Shown: positions 36,686 through 46,168 of the stretch, in pieces
Position numbering within the stretch: the stretch's first letter is position 1
Layout: each line of letters starts with the position of its first letter
DNA from: a bacterium
Lineage (GTDB): Bacteria > Pseudomonadota > Alphaproteobacteria > Sphingomonadales > Sphingomonadaceae
Direction: 5' to 3'
Length of the DNA: 64,000 nucleotides
NCBI GenBank assembly: GCA_030824575.1
Contig: JAVBXL010000050.1
Coordinates: 1 to 64,000, forward strand
Position numbers and translations under genes: made by a program
The notes under the pieces: generated by a model
What the model saw: only the letters and a program-made list of their open reading frames with translations
Database searches by the model: none
Told to the model about the DNA's origin: nothing

Positions 36686-38893
36686 TCATGGTTTGATCTT
36701 CAGCACCGGCAAGATGCTGGCATGGTCGTCGGTCCAGGCGGAAAAACCGGGCTTTGGCTTGAGCAAATCCCAAGGCTCGCCGCCTGATACACGCGCCAGC
36801 CGGTCCAGTTGCGCCGGATCGCGCGACAGCGCGACCCAGATCGACGCGGCGTAGCGACGCGCGGCATCCCGCTTGGCGGGCTTGTAGTGGCGCAGGCGCG
36901 CATGCCAGCCACCGGCCACCGCATCGCCCGCCACCACCGGTCGCAGGTCGAGATAGCGGTTGGAAATGTGGATCAGCAGCAACCCGCGCGGCGCCAGGCG
37001 GCGGCCATAAATCGCCATCGCTTCGCGCGTCAGCAGATGCATCGGGATGGAATCGGACGAAAAAGCGTCGATCACCAATATGTCCGCGCCGCCCGCCGGC
37101 TGCCGCGCCAGCGTCATGCGCGCGTCGCCGATGACGATGTCGGCCTGCGGCTGGCACCGCGCCAGGAAACTGAAATCGGCCGGATCGCGCGCGATCGCCA
37201 CCATGGCCGGATCAATTTCATAGAAACGCCATGCCTGGCCGGGGCGGGCGTAGCAGGCGAGCGTCCCCGCCCCCAGTCCGACCACATCAATCCGCGCCTT
37301 GCCCCCGAACAGGTCGGGCGCATGGCCCAGCGCCAGCCCGACGCCGGACTTGGGCGCATAGTAACTGGTCGGGTCGCGTTCCCGGCCCGGCTCCAGATTC
37401 TGGACGCCGTGCAACGTCGTGCCATGGAACAGGATGCGTTCGGTCGGGCTTTTGTTGGCGACGCCATAGACGCCGAAATAGCTGCGCGTCAGCATCCCGC
37501 TGGCCGACTGGGACAATTTCTCCCAACCGCTCAGGCACAGCATCAGATAGACCAGCATTGCCGCGGTCATGAACCGCTGGCCCAGAGTCAGGATGGCCAT
37601 CGCGATGATGGCGCAGAAGCCGAGCGATTTGACCAGCGGCGGCGTATCATCGCCCAGGGCCAGCCCGCCGCCCAGCGTCGATAACGCAAGGCCCAGCAAC
37701 AGCATGAGCGGCACCAGCCACACGCGACGGCGCGCATCTTCCCACAGCAGTCGCGGCAGGCGCATCGTCGCCTCCCGCGCCGGCAGCAGCAGCGCGGCGG
37801 CGATCAGCAGGATCGGATATTCATAGGTCCAGTCGAAGATCAGCGGGGCGAGCAGCGCGCAGAACAGCCCGCCGACCATGCCGCCCACCGACATCAGCAG
37901 GTAGAAGCGGGTCAGATGGGCCGGTTCGGGTCGCAGGTCGTAGAGGCGCGCGTGGAGCGCGATGGCGACGACGAACAGGACCGCCAATATGCCCAGCGCA
38001 ATGAAGACCGGGAAATGGATGCCGCCGGTAAAGGCGATGCACGCGCCGATCAGCAGTATCAGCGGCGCGATCAGGATGCTGAGGTCGGCCGCGCCGCGCC
38101 GTGCCGCAAAGGCGACCGAGAAACTGAGCAGATACAGGCCAAGCGGCAGCACCCAGAGCAGCGGCATCGCAACGATGTCGGTGGTGAGGTAGAGGCTGGT
38201 CGACATCATCAGGCCCGACGGCACGGCGGCCAGCGCCATCCAGTGCAGCATCCTGCGCCCGTCGGGCAGCGGCGCGTCGCTCGCCTGCGCGGTGACTTCC
38301 CCCGCGCTGCCGGGCGGCAGGCGGCGGGCACTGGCATAGACCAAGAAGAACAGCGCCCCGTAGCAGAGCGACCAGAGGAGGCTTTGCGCCTTCAATGTCA
38401 GCAGCGGCTCGACCAGCAGCGGATAGGCGATCAGCCCGGCGAAACTGCCAAGGTTGGACGCGGCATAGAGCGGATAGGGATCGCGCCCGTCCGCCAGCGC
38501 GAACCAGCGTTGCAGCAGCGGCGCCTGCGCCGCGACCACAAAGAATAGCGGCCCGATCGACGCGGCCAGAAGCCAAGGCACCCAGAGCGCCGGCTCCATG
38601 TCCTGCGGCGGTTGCCAGCCCATCAGGCCGATCGGCAGGAAGATGGCGGCGACCAGGAAGAGGCCGAGGTGGATCAGCGCCTGCCGCCGCGCCGGGAACC
38701 GCCCCAGCATATGGGCATAGGCATAGCCGCCCAGCAACAGCGCCTGATAGACCAGCATCGCCGAATTCCACACCGACGGCGCGCCGCCCAGACGCGGCAG
38801 CGCCATGCGGGCGATCATCGGCTGGACCAGGAAGAGCAGGAACGAGCCTGCGCAGATCGTGACGACGAAGCGCGGGCGGGTTCCGATCTGCAT
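36686..38893 (-). CDS. Fused membrane/spermidine synthase-like protein
   Basis: The 735-residue protein has about twelve membrane spans over residues 1-500. A C-terminal spermidine-synthase-like domain follows, with a SAM/aminopropyl-binding VVGLGAGTLACYARPGQAWRF, then YEIDPAMVAIARDP, ADILVIDAFSSDSIPMHLL and LAPRGLLLIHISNRY. Family members combine an MFS-like membrane part with a synthase fold; polyamine chemistry is suspected, not proven. Its start codon overlaps the hemB stop (ATGA). An upstream in-frame start adds only unrelated residues. Confidence 0.85.
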   Translation of the reverse strand: MQIGTRPRFVVTICAGSFLLFLVQPMIARMALPRLGGAPSVWNSAMLVYQALLLGGYAYAHMLGRFPARRQALIHLGLFLVAAIFLPIGLMGWQPPQDMEPALWVPWLLAASIGPLFFVVAAQAPLLQRWFALADGRDPYPLYAASNLGSFAGLIAYPLLVEPLLTLKAQSLLWSLCYGALFFLVYASARRLPPGSAGEVTAQASDAPLPDGRRMLHWMALAAVPSGLMMSTSLYLTTDIVAMPLLWVLPLGLYLLSFSVAFAARRGAADLSILIAPLILLIGACIAFTGGIHFPVFIALGILAVLFVVAIALHARLYDLRPEPAHLTRFYLLMSVGGMVGGLFCALLAPLIFDWTYEYPILLIAAALLLPAREATMRLPRLLWEDARRRVWLVPLMLLLGLALSTLGGGLALGDDTPPLVKSLGFCAIIAMAILTLGQRFMTAAMLVYLMLCLSGWEKLSQSASGMLTRSYFGVYGVANKSPTERILFHGTTLHGVQNLEPGRERDPTSYYAPKSGVGLALGHAPDLFGGKARIDVVGLGAGTLACYARPGQAWRFYEIDPAMVAIARDPADFSFLARCQPQADIVIGDARMTLARQPAGGADILVIDAFSSDSIPMHLLTREAMAIYGRRLAPRGLLLIHISNRYLDLRPVVAGDAVAGGWHARLRHYKPAKRDAARRYAASIWVALSRDPAQLDRLARVSGGEPWDLLKPKPGFSAWTDDHASILPVLKIKP

Positions 38894-39888
38894 CAGGCCC
38901 CCAGCAGCCTGGCCGCGTGGAGCGCGTGATAGGTCAGCACGCCTGAACATCCCGCCCGTTTGAACGCCAGCAATGTTTCCAAAATGAGCGCGTCGCGGTC
39001 CCCCGCCCCCGCCGCGGCGGCATGTTCGATCATCGCATATTCGCCCGACACCTGATAGGCGAAGACCGGCACGGCGAAGCGGTCGCGCACCCGCGCTACG
39101 ATGTCCAGATAGGGCAGGCCCGGCTTCACCATCACGCTGTCCGCCCCTTCGGCCAGGTCCAGCGCGACCTCGCGCAGCGCTTCCTCGCCATTGGCGGGGT
39201 CCATCTGATAGTTCTTCTTGTCGCCCTTCAACAGGCCGCGCGATCCCACCGCGTCGCGGAACGGGCCGTAGAAGGCGCTCGCATATTTGGCGGCATAGGC
39301 CATGATCTGAACATTGGGGTGGCCGCCCTGCTCCAGAGCCGCGCGGATCGCGCCGACGCGGCCGTCCATCATGTCGCTGGGCGCGATGATGTCAGCCCCC
39401 GCCGCCGCCTGGTTGAGCGACTGGCCGATCAATATGTCGATCGTGGCGTCGTTCAGCACATAGCCTGTGTCGTCCAGCAGCCCGTCCTGGCCATGGGCGG
39501 TATAGGGGTCGAGCGCGACGTCGGTCAGGATGCCGATATCGGGCACCGCATCCTTGATCGTGCGGATCGCCCGGCACATCAGGTTATCGGGATTGAGCGC
39601 TTCGGCCCCGTCGTCGCTGCGCCTTTCAGCTTGCGTGTTCGGGAACAGGGCGAGGCAGGGAATGCCCGCATTGCGTGCGTCCCTCGCCCGTTCCACCATC
39701 AGGTCCACCGACCAGCGCGACACGCCGGGCAGCGCGGCGATCGGTTCTTCCACGCCTTGCCCTTCGGTAACGAACAGCGGCCAGAGGAAATCGCTGGGCG
39801 ACAGGCGGTTTTCAGCGTGCATCGCCCGGCTCCAGGCCGATGCGCGGGTGCGGCGCAGGCGCAGCGCGGGATAGGGTGCGTAGGTCAT
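38893..39888 (-). CDS. hemB: Delta-aminolevulinic acid dehydratase (porphobilinogen synthase)
   Basis: The 331-residue enzyme has FLWPLFVTEGQGVEEPIAA, metal-site region DVALDPYTAHGQDGLLD, a lysine in MAYAAKYASAFYGPFRDA and the Schiff-base lysine in VMVKPGLPYLDI. It condenses two ALA molecules to porphobilinogen in haem synthesis. The ATG at 39888 gives the family N-terminus; 40 upstream in-frame residues are non-coding. It is coupled to the downstream fused synthase-like gene. Confidence 0.95.
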   Translation of the reverse strand: MTYAPYPALRLRRTRASAWSRAMHAENRLSPSDFLWPLFVTEGQGVEEPIAALPGVSRWSVDLMVERARDARNAGIPCLALFPNTQAERRSDDGAEALNPDNLMCRAIRTIKDAVPDIGILTDVALDPYTAHGQDGLLDDTGYVLNDATIDILIGQSLNQAAAGADIIAPSDMMDGRVGAIRAALEQGGHPNVQIMAYAAKYASAFYGPFRDAVGSRGLLKGDKKNYQMDPANGEEALREVALDLAEGADSVMVKPGLPYLDIVARVRDRFAVPVFAYQVSGEYAMIEHAAAAGAGDRDALILETLLAFKRAGCSGVLTYHALHAARLLGA

Positions 39889-40056
39889 GGCGCGGGTGTA
39901 GGCGGCGCGCGCCAAGGGATCAAGCCGGGCACATCGCCCATGGCGACCGCACAAGTTTAGCGAAGGTTTAGACATTGGTCGAAGCGGCGGGAGTCGCTCA
40001 TATTTCATTAACCCCTTCGCGGCAGGAATTTACCCAGCAACCCACAGGAAAGCATC

Positions 40057-40440
40057 ATGATCAAAGTCACATCGGACCGGAGCCGCAAGCTCGTTATCGC
40101 CGAAATGTCCGGTTTCCTCGATGCCGCGGACGTCGACCGCTTCAACGCGGACAAGGAAGCCGCTGTGACGGCGATGGGGCTGGGATCGGGCGACTATGTC
40201 ATCCTGATCAATACCGAAGGCTGCGTCATCCAGTCGCAGGAGGTCGTGGCCGCCTTCACCCGCGTCGTGCTGGACACGCGGTTCAAATCGAAGAAGCTGG
40301 CGGTCGTGCGGCACGACAATCTCACCCGGTTGCAAACTCGCCGCATCCTGAGCGTGCGCGACGATGCCGAGATATTCGCGTCGGTGGAGGAAGCGGAAGC
40401 CTGGCTGTTCGACGTCGGCGAGCAGCGCCGCGTCGCCTGA
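40057..40440 (+). CDS. Hypothetical protein, STAS/SpoIIAA-like fold suspected
   Basis: A 127-residue protein starting MIKVTSDRSRKLVIAEMSGF, where a strand is followed by a helix (AADVDRFNADKEAAVTAMG), and then YVILINTEGC and KKLAVVRHDNLTRLQTRRIL. The alternating strand/helix order and ILINTEGC core resemble the STAS/SpoIIAA-like families that regulate by binding or phosphorylation. No conserved serine phospho-site is obvious. AGGAAAG precedes the ATG. The family is a guess from pattern. Confidence 0.6.
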   Translation: MIKVTSDRSRKLVIAEMSGFLDAADVDRFNADKEAAVTAMGLGSGDYVILINTEGCVIQSQEVVAAFTRVVLDTRFKSKKLAVVRHDNLTRLQTRRILSVRDDAEIFASVEEAEAWLFDVGEQRRVA

Positions 40441-40487
40441 ACCGATCGAAACTGGCGGGCCATGCAACCATCGCCTATGATGGACCG

Positions 40488-40871
40488 ATGCGCGCCATTC
40501 ATCATATCGCCCTCATCTGTTCCGACTATGACCGCTCGCGCGCCTTCTACCGCGACATATTGGGCCTGCCCGTCATCCGCGAAGTGTGGCGCGCCGAGCG
40601 GCAATCGTGGAAATGCGATCTCGACGCGGGCAATGCGCAGATCGAACTCTTCTCCTTCCCCGCGCCCCCCTCCCGGCCCAGCCGCCCGGAAGCCTGCGGC
40701 CTGCGCCACCTGGCGTTCACGGTCGCGGATATCGACGCGGAAGTGAAGCGACTGGACGCCGCCGGAGTGTCCTGCGAACCGATCCGCATCGACGAACATA
40801 CCGGCCAGCGCTTCACCTTCCTCGCCGACCCCGACGGCCTGCCGCTCGAACTTTATGAGGGTGAGAAATAG
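40488..40871 (+). CDS. VOC/glyoxalase family protein (YaeR-like)
   Basis: A 127-residue VOC domain starting MRAIHHIALICSDYDRSRAF, with FYRDILGLPVIREVWR, a central ACGLRHLAFTVADIDAE and a final FLADPDGLPLELYEGEK. The metal ligands of the first (His5 or His6) and second modules (His, Glu in ELYE) are present. It resembles YaeR-type single-domain proteins; no substrate is known. The start is 47 bases after the previous gene. Confidence 0.85.
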   Translation: MRAIHHIALICSDYDRSRAFYRDILGLPVIREVWRAERQSWKCDLDAGNAQIELFSFPAPPSRPSRPEACGLRHLAFTVADIDAEVKRLDAAGVSCEPIRIDEHTGQRFTFLADPDGLPLELYEGEK

Positions 40872-40879
40872 CCAAAGTT

Positions 40880-40953
40880 CCGTTCGCTTCGAGCGTGTCG
40901 AGAAGCGGATAGAGCCATGCTTCCCGTTTCTCGACTTCGCTCGAAACGAACGG
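40880..40953. repeat. Palindromic intergenic repeat, CCGTTCG family, copy C
   Basis: It starts CCGTTCGCTTCGAGCGTG and ends GCTCGAAACGAACGG, between the convergent VOC and M28 peptidase genes. Confidence 0.85.
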
Positions 40954-40962
40954 CGGCGCTTA

Positions 40963-42552
40963 TTATTGCGCGAACCGCTTGAAGAAACTGTCCTTATTCC
41001 AGGCCGGGCGCGCATCCGCATTGGCGATGCGCAGCGTGACCGCGGTCACATATTCGTTCAGCTTCGCGCTCTCGGCAGGCATGACCGGCTGGTTCAGGTC
41101 GTCGAACGGCGAATGATAGAGGTTCGCCCGCCACGCCTTTTCGGTGTCGGCCTCCGGCGTCCCCGCCTTGAACCCATATTTGAAGAACAGCGCGGGGATG
41201 CCTTCGCGGATGAAGGCATATTGATCGGACCGGATGAAGACGTTGCGATCGGGGAAGGGATCGGGCGTGATCGGCAGGTTCATTTGCGCGCTCACCGCCG
41301 CCGCATCCTGGCCAAGCGAGCTTTGGTCATAGCCGATCGGCGTCACGCTGGTCAGCGGAAAGATGGGCAGCGCCATGTCGAAATTGAGGTCGGCGACGAT
41401 GCTGGATTGCGGCACCGTCGGCCGCCGCGCGAAATAGCGCGCGCCCAGCAACCCCTTCTCCTCCGCCGTGACGATCGCGAACAGGATCGACCGCTTGGGC
41501 TTCACCCTGCTGGCCTTCAGCGCCCGCGCAATCTCCAGCAGGCTGGCGACGCCGGACGCATTGTCGAACGCGCCATTATAGATGGCGTCGCCCTTGATCG
41601 GCGTGCCCACGCCATAACCGTCCAGATGCGCCGACAGCACGACATGTTCCGAGCGCAGTTTCGGGTCGCTGCCCGGCAGCACCGCGATCAGGTTGGGCGA
41701 CGACAGTTCACGGCGCTTGGCGGCCACCTGCGCCTTGAACCGCAGCGCGAGCGGTAAGCTGGCGACCGGGGCGGAGGCGTCGGCCGCAGCGGCGATAGCG
41801 TTGAAATCCTGGCCCGTCCCGGCGAAGAATTGCGCCGATTTGGCGGGATCATACTGCGCGCCCAGGAAGGGCGTCTGCGTTTCGCGCAGGGTCGCGTCGG
41901 CATAATAGAGCGCGGGCGCGCCCGCCAGCGCCACCCGGCGCACCCAGGGAATCTCCACCTGCTTGGGCGTCACCAGCGTAATGAGGCCCAGCGCGCCCTG
42001 CCCCGCCAGCCAATGCGCCCGTTCCGACCGGGCATGCGATTTGAGCGCGCCGGAGAGGGTGGCCGGCCCGCCCGACAGCACGACGACGATCTTGCCCTTC
42101 AGGTCCAGTCCGGCGAAATCATCATGCCCCGCTTCGGGCAAATGCAGGCCGTAGCCTGCGAACACCATCGGCGCGTCGATGCTTTCGGGCACCGGGCCGC
42201 CGCCGCCGGAAAAGATCAGGTCGCCCGGCACCGCCAGCGCCACCTCGCCCTGCGGCCCGACCAGCGATGCGCGGCTCTGGTCCGCCAGTATCACCTGCTC
42301 GATAAAGGCGACCGGCTGCTTATAGCCATCGATACCCGTCGGTTTCAGGCCCAGCGCCTTGAACTGGGCGATCACATAGTCGGCCGCGCGATCATAGCCC
42401 GGCGTGCCGGTGCCGCGCCCCTCCATGCCGTCATTGGCCAGCGCCTGCACATGCGCCCACCAGCGCGCACCGGCATCGCCCTCCGGCGCGGCGCTGACAG
42501 GGGGTGCGGCGATCATCGCGAGAAGGGGAAGAGCGAGCAGGGAAAGGCGCAT
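40963..42552 (-). CDS. Secreted M28 family metallopeptidase
   Basis: The 529-residue precursor has a signal peptide (LSLLALPLLAMIAAPPVSAA), a PA-type insert around residues 100-240 (FAGYGLHLPEAGHDDF, GKIVVVLSGGPA) and a zinc peptidase domain. The zinc ligands are in LSAHLDGYGVG, GAFDNASGVASLLEIARAL and TAEEKGLLGARYFA. M28 enzymes are aminopeptidases or carboxypeptidases acting outside the cytoplasm. It ends next to repeat C. Confidence 0.92.
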   Translation of the reverse strand: MRLSLLALPLLAMIAAPPVSAAPEGDAGARWWAHVQALANDGMEGRGTGTPGYDRAADYVIAQFKALGLKPTGIDGYKQPVAFIEQVILADQSRASLVGPQGEVALAVPGDLIFSGGGGPVPESIDAPMVFAGYGLHLPEAGHDDFAGLDLKGKIVVVLSGGPATLSGALKSHARSERAHWLAGQGALGLITLVTPKQVEIPWVRRVALAGAPALYYADATLRETQTPFLGAQYDPAKSAQFFAGTGQDFNAIAAAADASAPVASLPLALRFKAQVAAKRRELSSPNLIAVLPGSDPKLRSEHVVLSAHLDGYGVGTPIKGDAIYNGAFDNASGVASLLEIARALKASRVKPKRSILFAIVTAEEKGLLGARYFARRPTVPQSSIVADLNFDMALPIFPLTSVTPIGYDQSSLGQDAAAVSAQMNLPITPDPFPDRNVFIRSDQYAFIREGIPALFFKYGFKAGTPEADTEKAWRANLYHSPFDDLNQPVMPAESAKLNEYVTAVTLRIANADARPAWNKDSFFKRFAQ

Positions 42553-42672
42553 GGACGGGACACTCCGTAATTTCAGTCATCTATCATGCCTGAACCGGTC
42601 CGACGAACAAGAGGCTTGGAACCGCCACCGACAACGTGTATTGCTCAAACAACACACATAGAGGAGATTGCG

Positions 42673-43413
42673 ATGCCCCGCCCCTTTCCCCTGTTGGCGC
42701 TGGCCCTGACGGGCATGGCGCTGTCCACCACCGCCTGTTCGCGCACCGACGAGTCGTCCGCCGCCGCGAGCAGCGCGCAGGACTGGTCGACGCTCAAGGA
42801 TTTCACGGAAATCGACGCGACCGGGCCGGACAATGTCGCCGTCACCATCGGCACAGGGTTCGCGGTGCGAGCGGACGGGGATGCCAAAGCGGTGGCCGAC
42901 CTCGACATCCGAGTGAAGGATGGAAAGCTGGTGATCGGCCGCAAGTCGAAGGGCGACTGGAACTGGGGCCGCAAGGATGGCAACAAGGGCGCGACCGTCC
43001 ATGTGACGATGCCCGCCATCGCCGCCGCCGCGCTGACCGGCGCGGGCGATTTCGACCTGGACAAGGCGCAGGGCGACCGGCTGGCCCTGGCGCTGACCGG
43101 GGCTGGCGATTTCCGCATCGGCACGGTGGCGCTCAAGACGCTAAGCGCCGACATCACCGGTGCGGGATCAATCAAGATCGCGGGCACCGCCGACACCGCC
43201 AAACTGTCCATTACCGGCGTAGGCGACATCGACGCCGCCGCGCTGAAGGTCGGCAACGCGGAGATCGATGTCCTGGGCGCGGGCGACATCGACATTGCCT
43301 CCGACGGCAGGGTCGCTATCAGCATCATGGGGCCGGGCGACGTAACGGTAAAGGGCAAGGCGCAATGCACGACGAGCGGAACGGGGCCGGGCGAAGCGCG
43401 CTGCGCGCCCTGA
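42673..43413 (+). CDS. DUF2807 (GIN domain) lipoprotein
   Basis: The 246-residue precursor has a lipoprotein signal with TTAC at the lipobox. A beta-solenoid-like domain follows, built of repeats in which LTGAGDF, ITGAGSI, ITGVGDI, VLGAGDI and IMGPGDV recur about every 20 residues. This is the DUF2807/GIN putative auto-transporter adhesin head. A GAGGAGA site precedes the ATG. A second such gene begins inside its 3' end. Function is unknown. Confidence 0.85.
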   Translation: MPRPFPLLALALTGMALSTTACSRTDESSAAASSAQDWSTLKDFTEIDATGPDNVAVTIGTGFAVRADGDAKAVADLDIRVKDGKLVIGRKSKGDWNWGRKDGNKGATVHVTMPAIAAAALTGAGDFDLDKAQGDRLALALTGAGDFRIGTVALKTLSADITGAGSIKIAGTADTAKLSITGVGDIDAAALKVGNAEIDVLGAGDIDIASDGRVAISIMGPGDVTVKGKAQCTTSGTGPGEARCAP

Positions 43414-44102
43414 TTGCGATCATAGCAAGTGGGGCCGCGCTGTTCCTCGTCGCGCCCGCCAATGCGGCGACGCGCGGCTACACCATCACCAGCTTCGACG
43501 CGATCCGCGTGGATGCGCCCGTCACGGTCGTCCTGACGACCGGCGCAGGCGCATCGGCGCGGGCGGAGGGCGACCAGAACGCGCTCGACCGGCTGAAGGT
43601 CGATGTGTCGGGCCGGCTGCTCACCATCGGCATGGACCGCGCGCGGCCCGGCGAAAAAAGCGGCGGCGCGGCCACGCTGCGCCTGTCCACCGCCATGGTG
43701 CAGCGGATCGTGCTGACCGGCGGCGGATCGGTGTCGATCGACCGGATGAAGGGCCAGTCGGGACAGATCGTGCTGGGCGGCAATGGCGATGTCAGCGTGG
43801 GCACGGTCGACCTTGACCGGATCGACGTGGCGCTGGCGGGCGGCGGCCGGGTGACGATGGCGGGCCGCGCCGGCGTCGCCAATATCCGCCTCAACGGCCC
43901 CGGCGCGCTGGCGGCCGAACCCCTGATCGCGCGCCAGGCCAGCGTCACCAACGAAGGGCCGGGCAGTATCACCCTGACCGCCGACGTCACCGCGCGGGCG
44001 ACGACAACGGGATCGGGCGACGTCACCATCACCGGCAAAGCCGCCTGCACCATCGACAATCGCGGCACCGGGCGCGTGCGCTGTGGGGGCGAGAGTTTTT
44101 AG
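43365..44102 (+). CDS. DUF2807 (GIN domain) protein, second copy
   Basis: The 245-residue product has a signal peptide (ALIAIIASGAALFLVAPANA) and a GIN domain with FDAIRVDAPVTVVLTTG, LTGGGSVSIDRMKG, LAGGGRVTMAGRAG and TTGSGDVTITGKAACT. It is a paralogue of the preceding gene in domain type though divergent in sequence. Its ATG lies 49 bases before the upstream stop in another frame, so translation is probably coupled. Confidence 0.8.
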   Translation: MHDERNGAGRSALRALIAIIASGAALFLVAPANAATRGYTITSFDAIRVDAPVTVVLTTGAGASARAEGDQNALDRLKVDVSGRLLTIGMDRARPGEKSGGAATLRLSTAMVQRIVLTGGGSVSIDRMKGQSGQIVLGGNGDVSVGTVDLDRIDVALAGGGRVTMAGRAGVANIRLNGPGALAAEPLIARQASVTNEGPGSITLTADVTARATTTGSGDVTITGKAACTIDNRGTGRVRCGGESF

Positions 44103-44514
44103 CGGGCTTGGATGGGTGGAAGATCGCCGCGTTTTTCATCCCACTTCAACGATGCGTAAAAAGCCATCCCAGGCGTGTTTCCGCTTTATCTCTGCGTCCT
44201 CCGCGCCTCTGCGCGATTAGATTTTTTCGCGCGGAGGCGCGGAGGGTACGGAGAAGGGACAATATCGAATGCCTTGAATCTCGAGAAAGGGTGGTTTGCG
44301 GATTGTCAGCTTTGAGGCGGCAATAATAATATAGCTGACGGTTGTTGCAGGTAAGCCCACATGGCGGACTATGGCCAATGTGTAGATCGGCCGTGATTGC
44401 AGGAGGCCCGGCAGCGACCTTGTCGAACCGAGCCAGTAGACGCGATCCGGGTATCCTCCGTTCAGATTTCTTAATCAATCCGCGTTATGAGCGATAGTGT
44501 TCGGGATAAGCCCT
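44103..44514. other. Gene-free, less GC-rich spacer with a hairpin
   Basis: I see no convincing gene in these 412 bases. A strong hairpin spans 44197-44245 (TCCTCCGCGCCTCTGCGCG pairing with CGCGCGGAGGCGCGGAGGG, a T-rich loop between them), a typical dispersed palindromic repeat. Around it are A/T-rich stretches unlike the flanks. Confidence 0.55.
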
Positions 44515-45615
44515 ATGGCGGAATTTTTGCAAGAGATGGCCCCAATCGATAGTCGAACGCCTGTCACCACAGTGGATAGCCAGCGCGTCCTCATCGCCGC
44601 ACTGGCCTATGGTGCGGTCTTTTGGCTTTGCTACATTGCTTACGCCTCCCATCTCGGAATGATCGGCAACGACTTCGGCGTGTTCCACCGCGCGGCCAGT
44701 GAACCGCTTAGCAGCGTGTATGCACTGCGCGAGGCGAACCCCTTTGCCTATCCGCCCACCACGCTCCTTTGGTTGCAACCGCTGGCTTGGCTCAGCTTGA
44801 AGTCGGGATTTGTGCTGTGGGTCATGCTGTCGATCGGTGCCATTGCCTGGGCGAGCAATCGTCTAGCGGGGCCTCGCGTTGCACTACTGGTTGTGTTTAG
44901 CCCCGCGCTGGTAACAACCATTGCCGTCGGCCAATTCGGTGCGTTGGTTGCCGCTATGATCCTCATCGCTGTTTCGCTCAAGGGTTGGCGTCAAGGTCTT
45001 CTTCTTGGCTTAGCTGCGACGATCAAGCCACAGATACTTTTAGCCGCGCCGCTGATCTTGCTAACGAGGAAGGATTGGGGGGCGCTGATCGGTGCCAGCA
45101 TCGCCGTTGCCGCAACCATTACGGTCGAACTCCTCGCACTCGGTTCTCAGCTATGGCTCGATTGGGCAAAAGCGCTAAAAGCATTTCCAAAGGCGGTGGA
45201 GCACGCCCATGCTTATGCTGGTTCGGTCAGCCCAATGGGCGTGGCATCGAACTTCCATTTATCCACTTGGCCGTTCTTCATACTAGGCGTCACGATAGCG
45301 GTTCTTCTCATTACCAAGCGTTCACGCGGTGCGGATTGTCTGGAATTAGCCGGACTGATCATCCTCGCCAGCGCGCTGATGTCGCCTTATCTTCTTACCT
45401 ATGATACGATCGCGATCGTGCCGTTCGTCGTGCAACAAATGCTCGTGCGCGGCGAGCGGAACCAGACTGCTGCGTTGGCCGTCTTCGTGAGCCCCTTTTT
45501 GGCTCTCAGTCTTCTTTGGCTTACTGTGACAATGCTTCTGCGCAAAAGTCCGTATCTGGATATTTACGGTTCGGGAACAGACGGCTCAAATCGGACAGCT
45601 TCATCCATCGGGTAA
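44515..45615 (+). CDS. GT87 (DUF2029) family membrane glycosyltransferase
   Basis: A 366-residue polytopic protein with about ten spans. GNDFGVFHRAASEPLSSVYAL and NPFAYPPTTLLWLQPLA lie in the first third, as in GT87 polyprenol-phosphate-sugar-dependent mannosyltransferase-like enzymes; the aspartate in NDFGVF is the expected catalytic residue. LAATIKPQILLAAPLILL is also family-typical. A GTG at 44497 is an alternative start. Codon use has more A/T at third positions than neighbours, suggesting a recent arrival. Confidence 0.8.
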   Translation: MAEFLQEMAPIDSRTPVTTVDSQRVLIAALAYGAVFWLCYIAYASHLGMIGNDFGVFHRAASEPLSSVYALREANPFAYPPTTLLWLQPLAWLSLKSGFVLWVMLSIGAIAWASNRLAGPRVALLVVFSPALVTTIAVGQFGALVAAMILIAVSLKGWRQGLLLGLAATIKPQILLAAPLILLTRKDWGALIGASIAVAATITVELLALGSQLWLDWAKALKAFPKAVEHAHAYAGSVSPMGVASNFHLSTWPFFILGVTIAVLLITKRSRGADCLELAGLIILASALMSPYLLTYDTIAIVPFVVQQMLVRGERNQTAALAVFVSPFLALSLLWLTVTMLLRKSPYLDIYGSGTDGSNRTASSIG

Positions 45616-45826
45616 TGGCCGTACACCCTCGACCGGTCACAACTGACTGATAGACCTGCCCAAAGTCGCTATTCAAAGGGTCGGGGTGAGTGCCAAACGA
45701 ACGGCAGCCTCCGGGTGCGGCGCGTGACGCTGCCTAGGGCAAAAATGGTCGCTTGCAGTCCCGTCATGCCGGGCTTGACCTCGCATCCCGCGCCTATCCG
45801 AGCGCAGCCACCACATCCCCGCCCGC

Positions 45827-46168
45827 CTACCGCTGCTTCTTGGCCGTGGTCGCGGTGAAATCGGGGTCTTTGTTCGCCACCCAATCGACGAATTTGCGCA
45901 CATTGGGATGGGCCAGCAGGCCCTCGACATCGGTGCCGTGGCGTTGCAGTTCGGAATTGGTGAAATTGGCGATCAGCGTCTGCTGGCAGATGCCATGCAT
46001 GGGAACGACATCGCGCCCGCCCCGGCTTTTCGGAACGGGGTGGTGCCAGACGATCGTCTTGCCGGTCGGCCGCCCGCACAGCCAGCAGTCTACCACCGGC
46101 GGCGGCGCGTTTTCCTCGACCACCACGTCTTCGTCGCGACCATGTTTCGAATGTTTGCGGGCCATCAT
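45827..46168 (-). CDS. HNH endonuclease-like small protein
   Basis: The 113-residue protein has VDCWLCGRPTGK (CxxC), WHHPVPKSRGGRD (HH motif) and MHGICQQTLIANFTNSEL, the three elements of an HNH nuclease fold with a zinc site. Many such small proteins are free-standing. There is a basic N-terminus (ARKHSKHGRDED) and a basic C-terminal end. The 212 bases between it and the glycosyltransferase hold no gene. Confidence 0.72.
   Translation of the reverse strand: MMARKHSKHGRDEDVVVEENAPPPVVDCWLCGRPTGKTIVWHHPVPKSRGGRDVVPMHGICQQTLIANFTNSELQRHGTDVEGLLAHPNVRKFVDWVANKDPDFTATTAKKQR

Noticed and set aside
44197-44245. Hairpin with a T run, considered as a terminator
   Set aside because: The T-rich stretch is in the loop, not after the stem, so it does not have the layout of a Rho-independent terminator. 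It is better read as a dispersed repeat.
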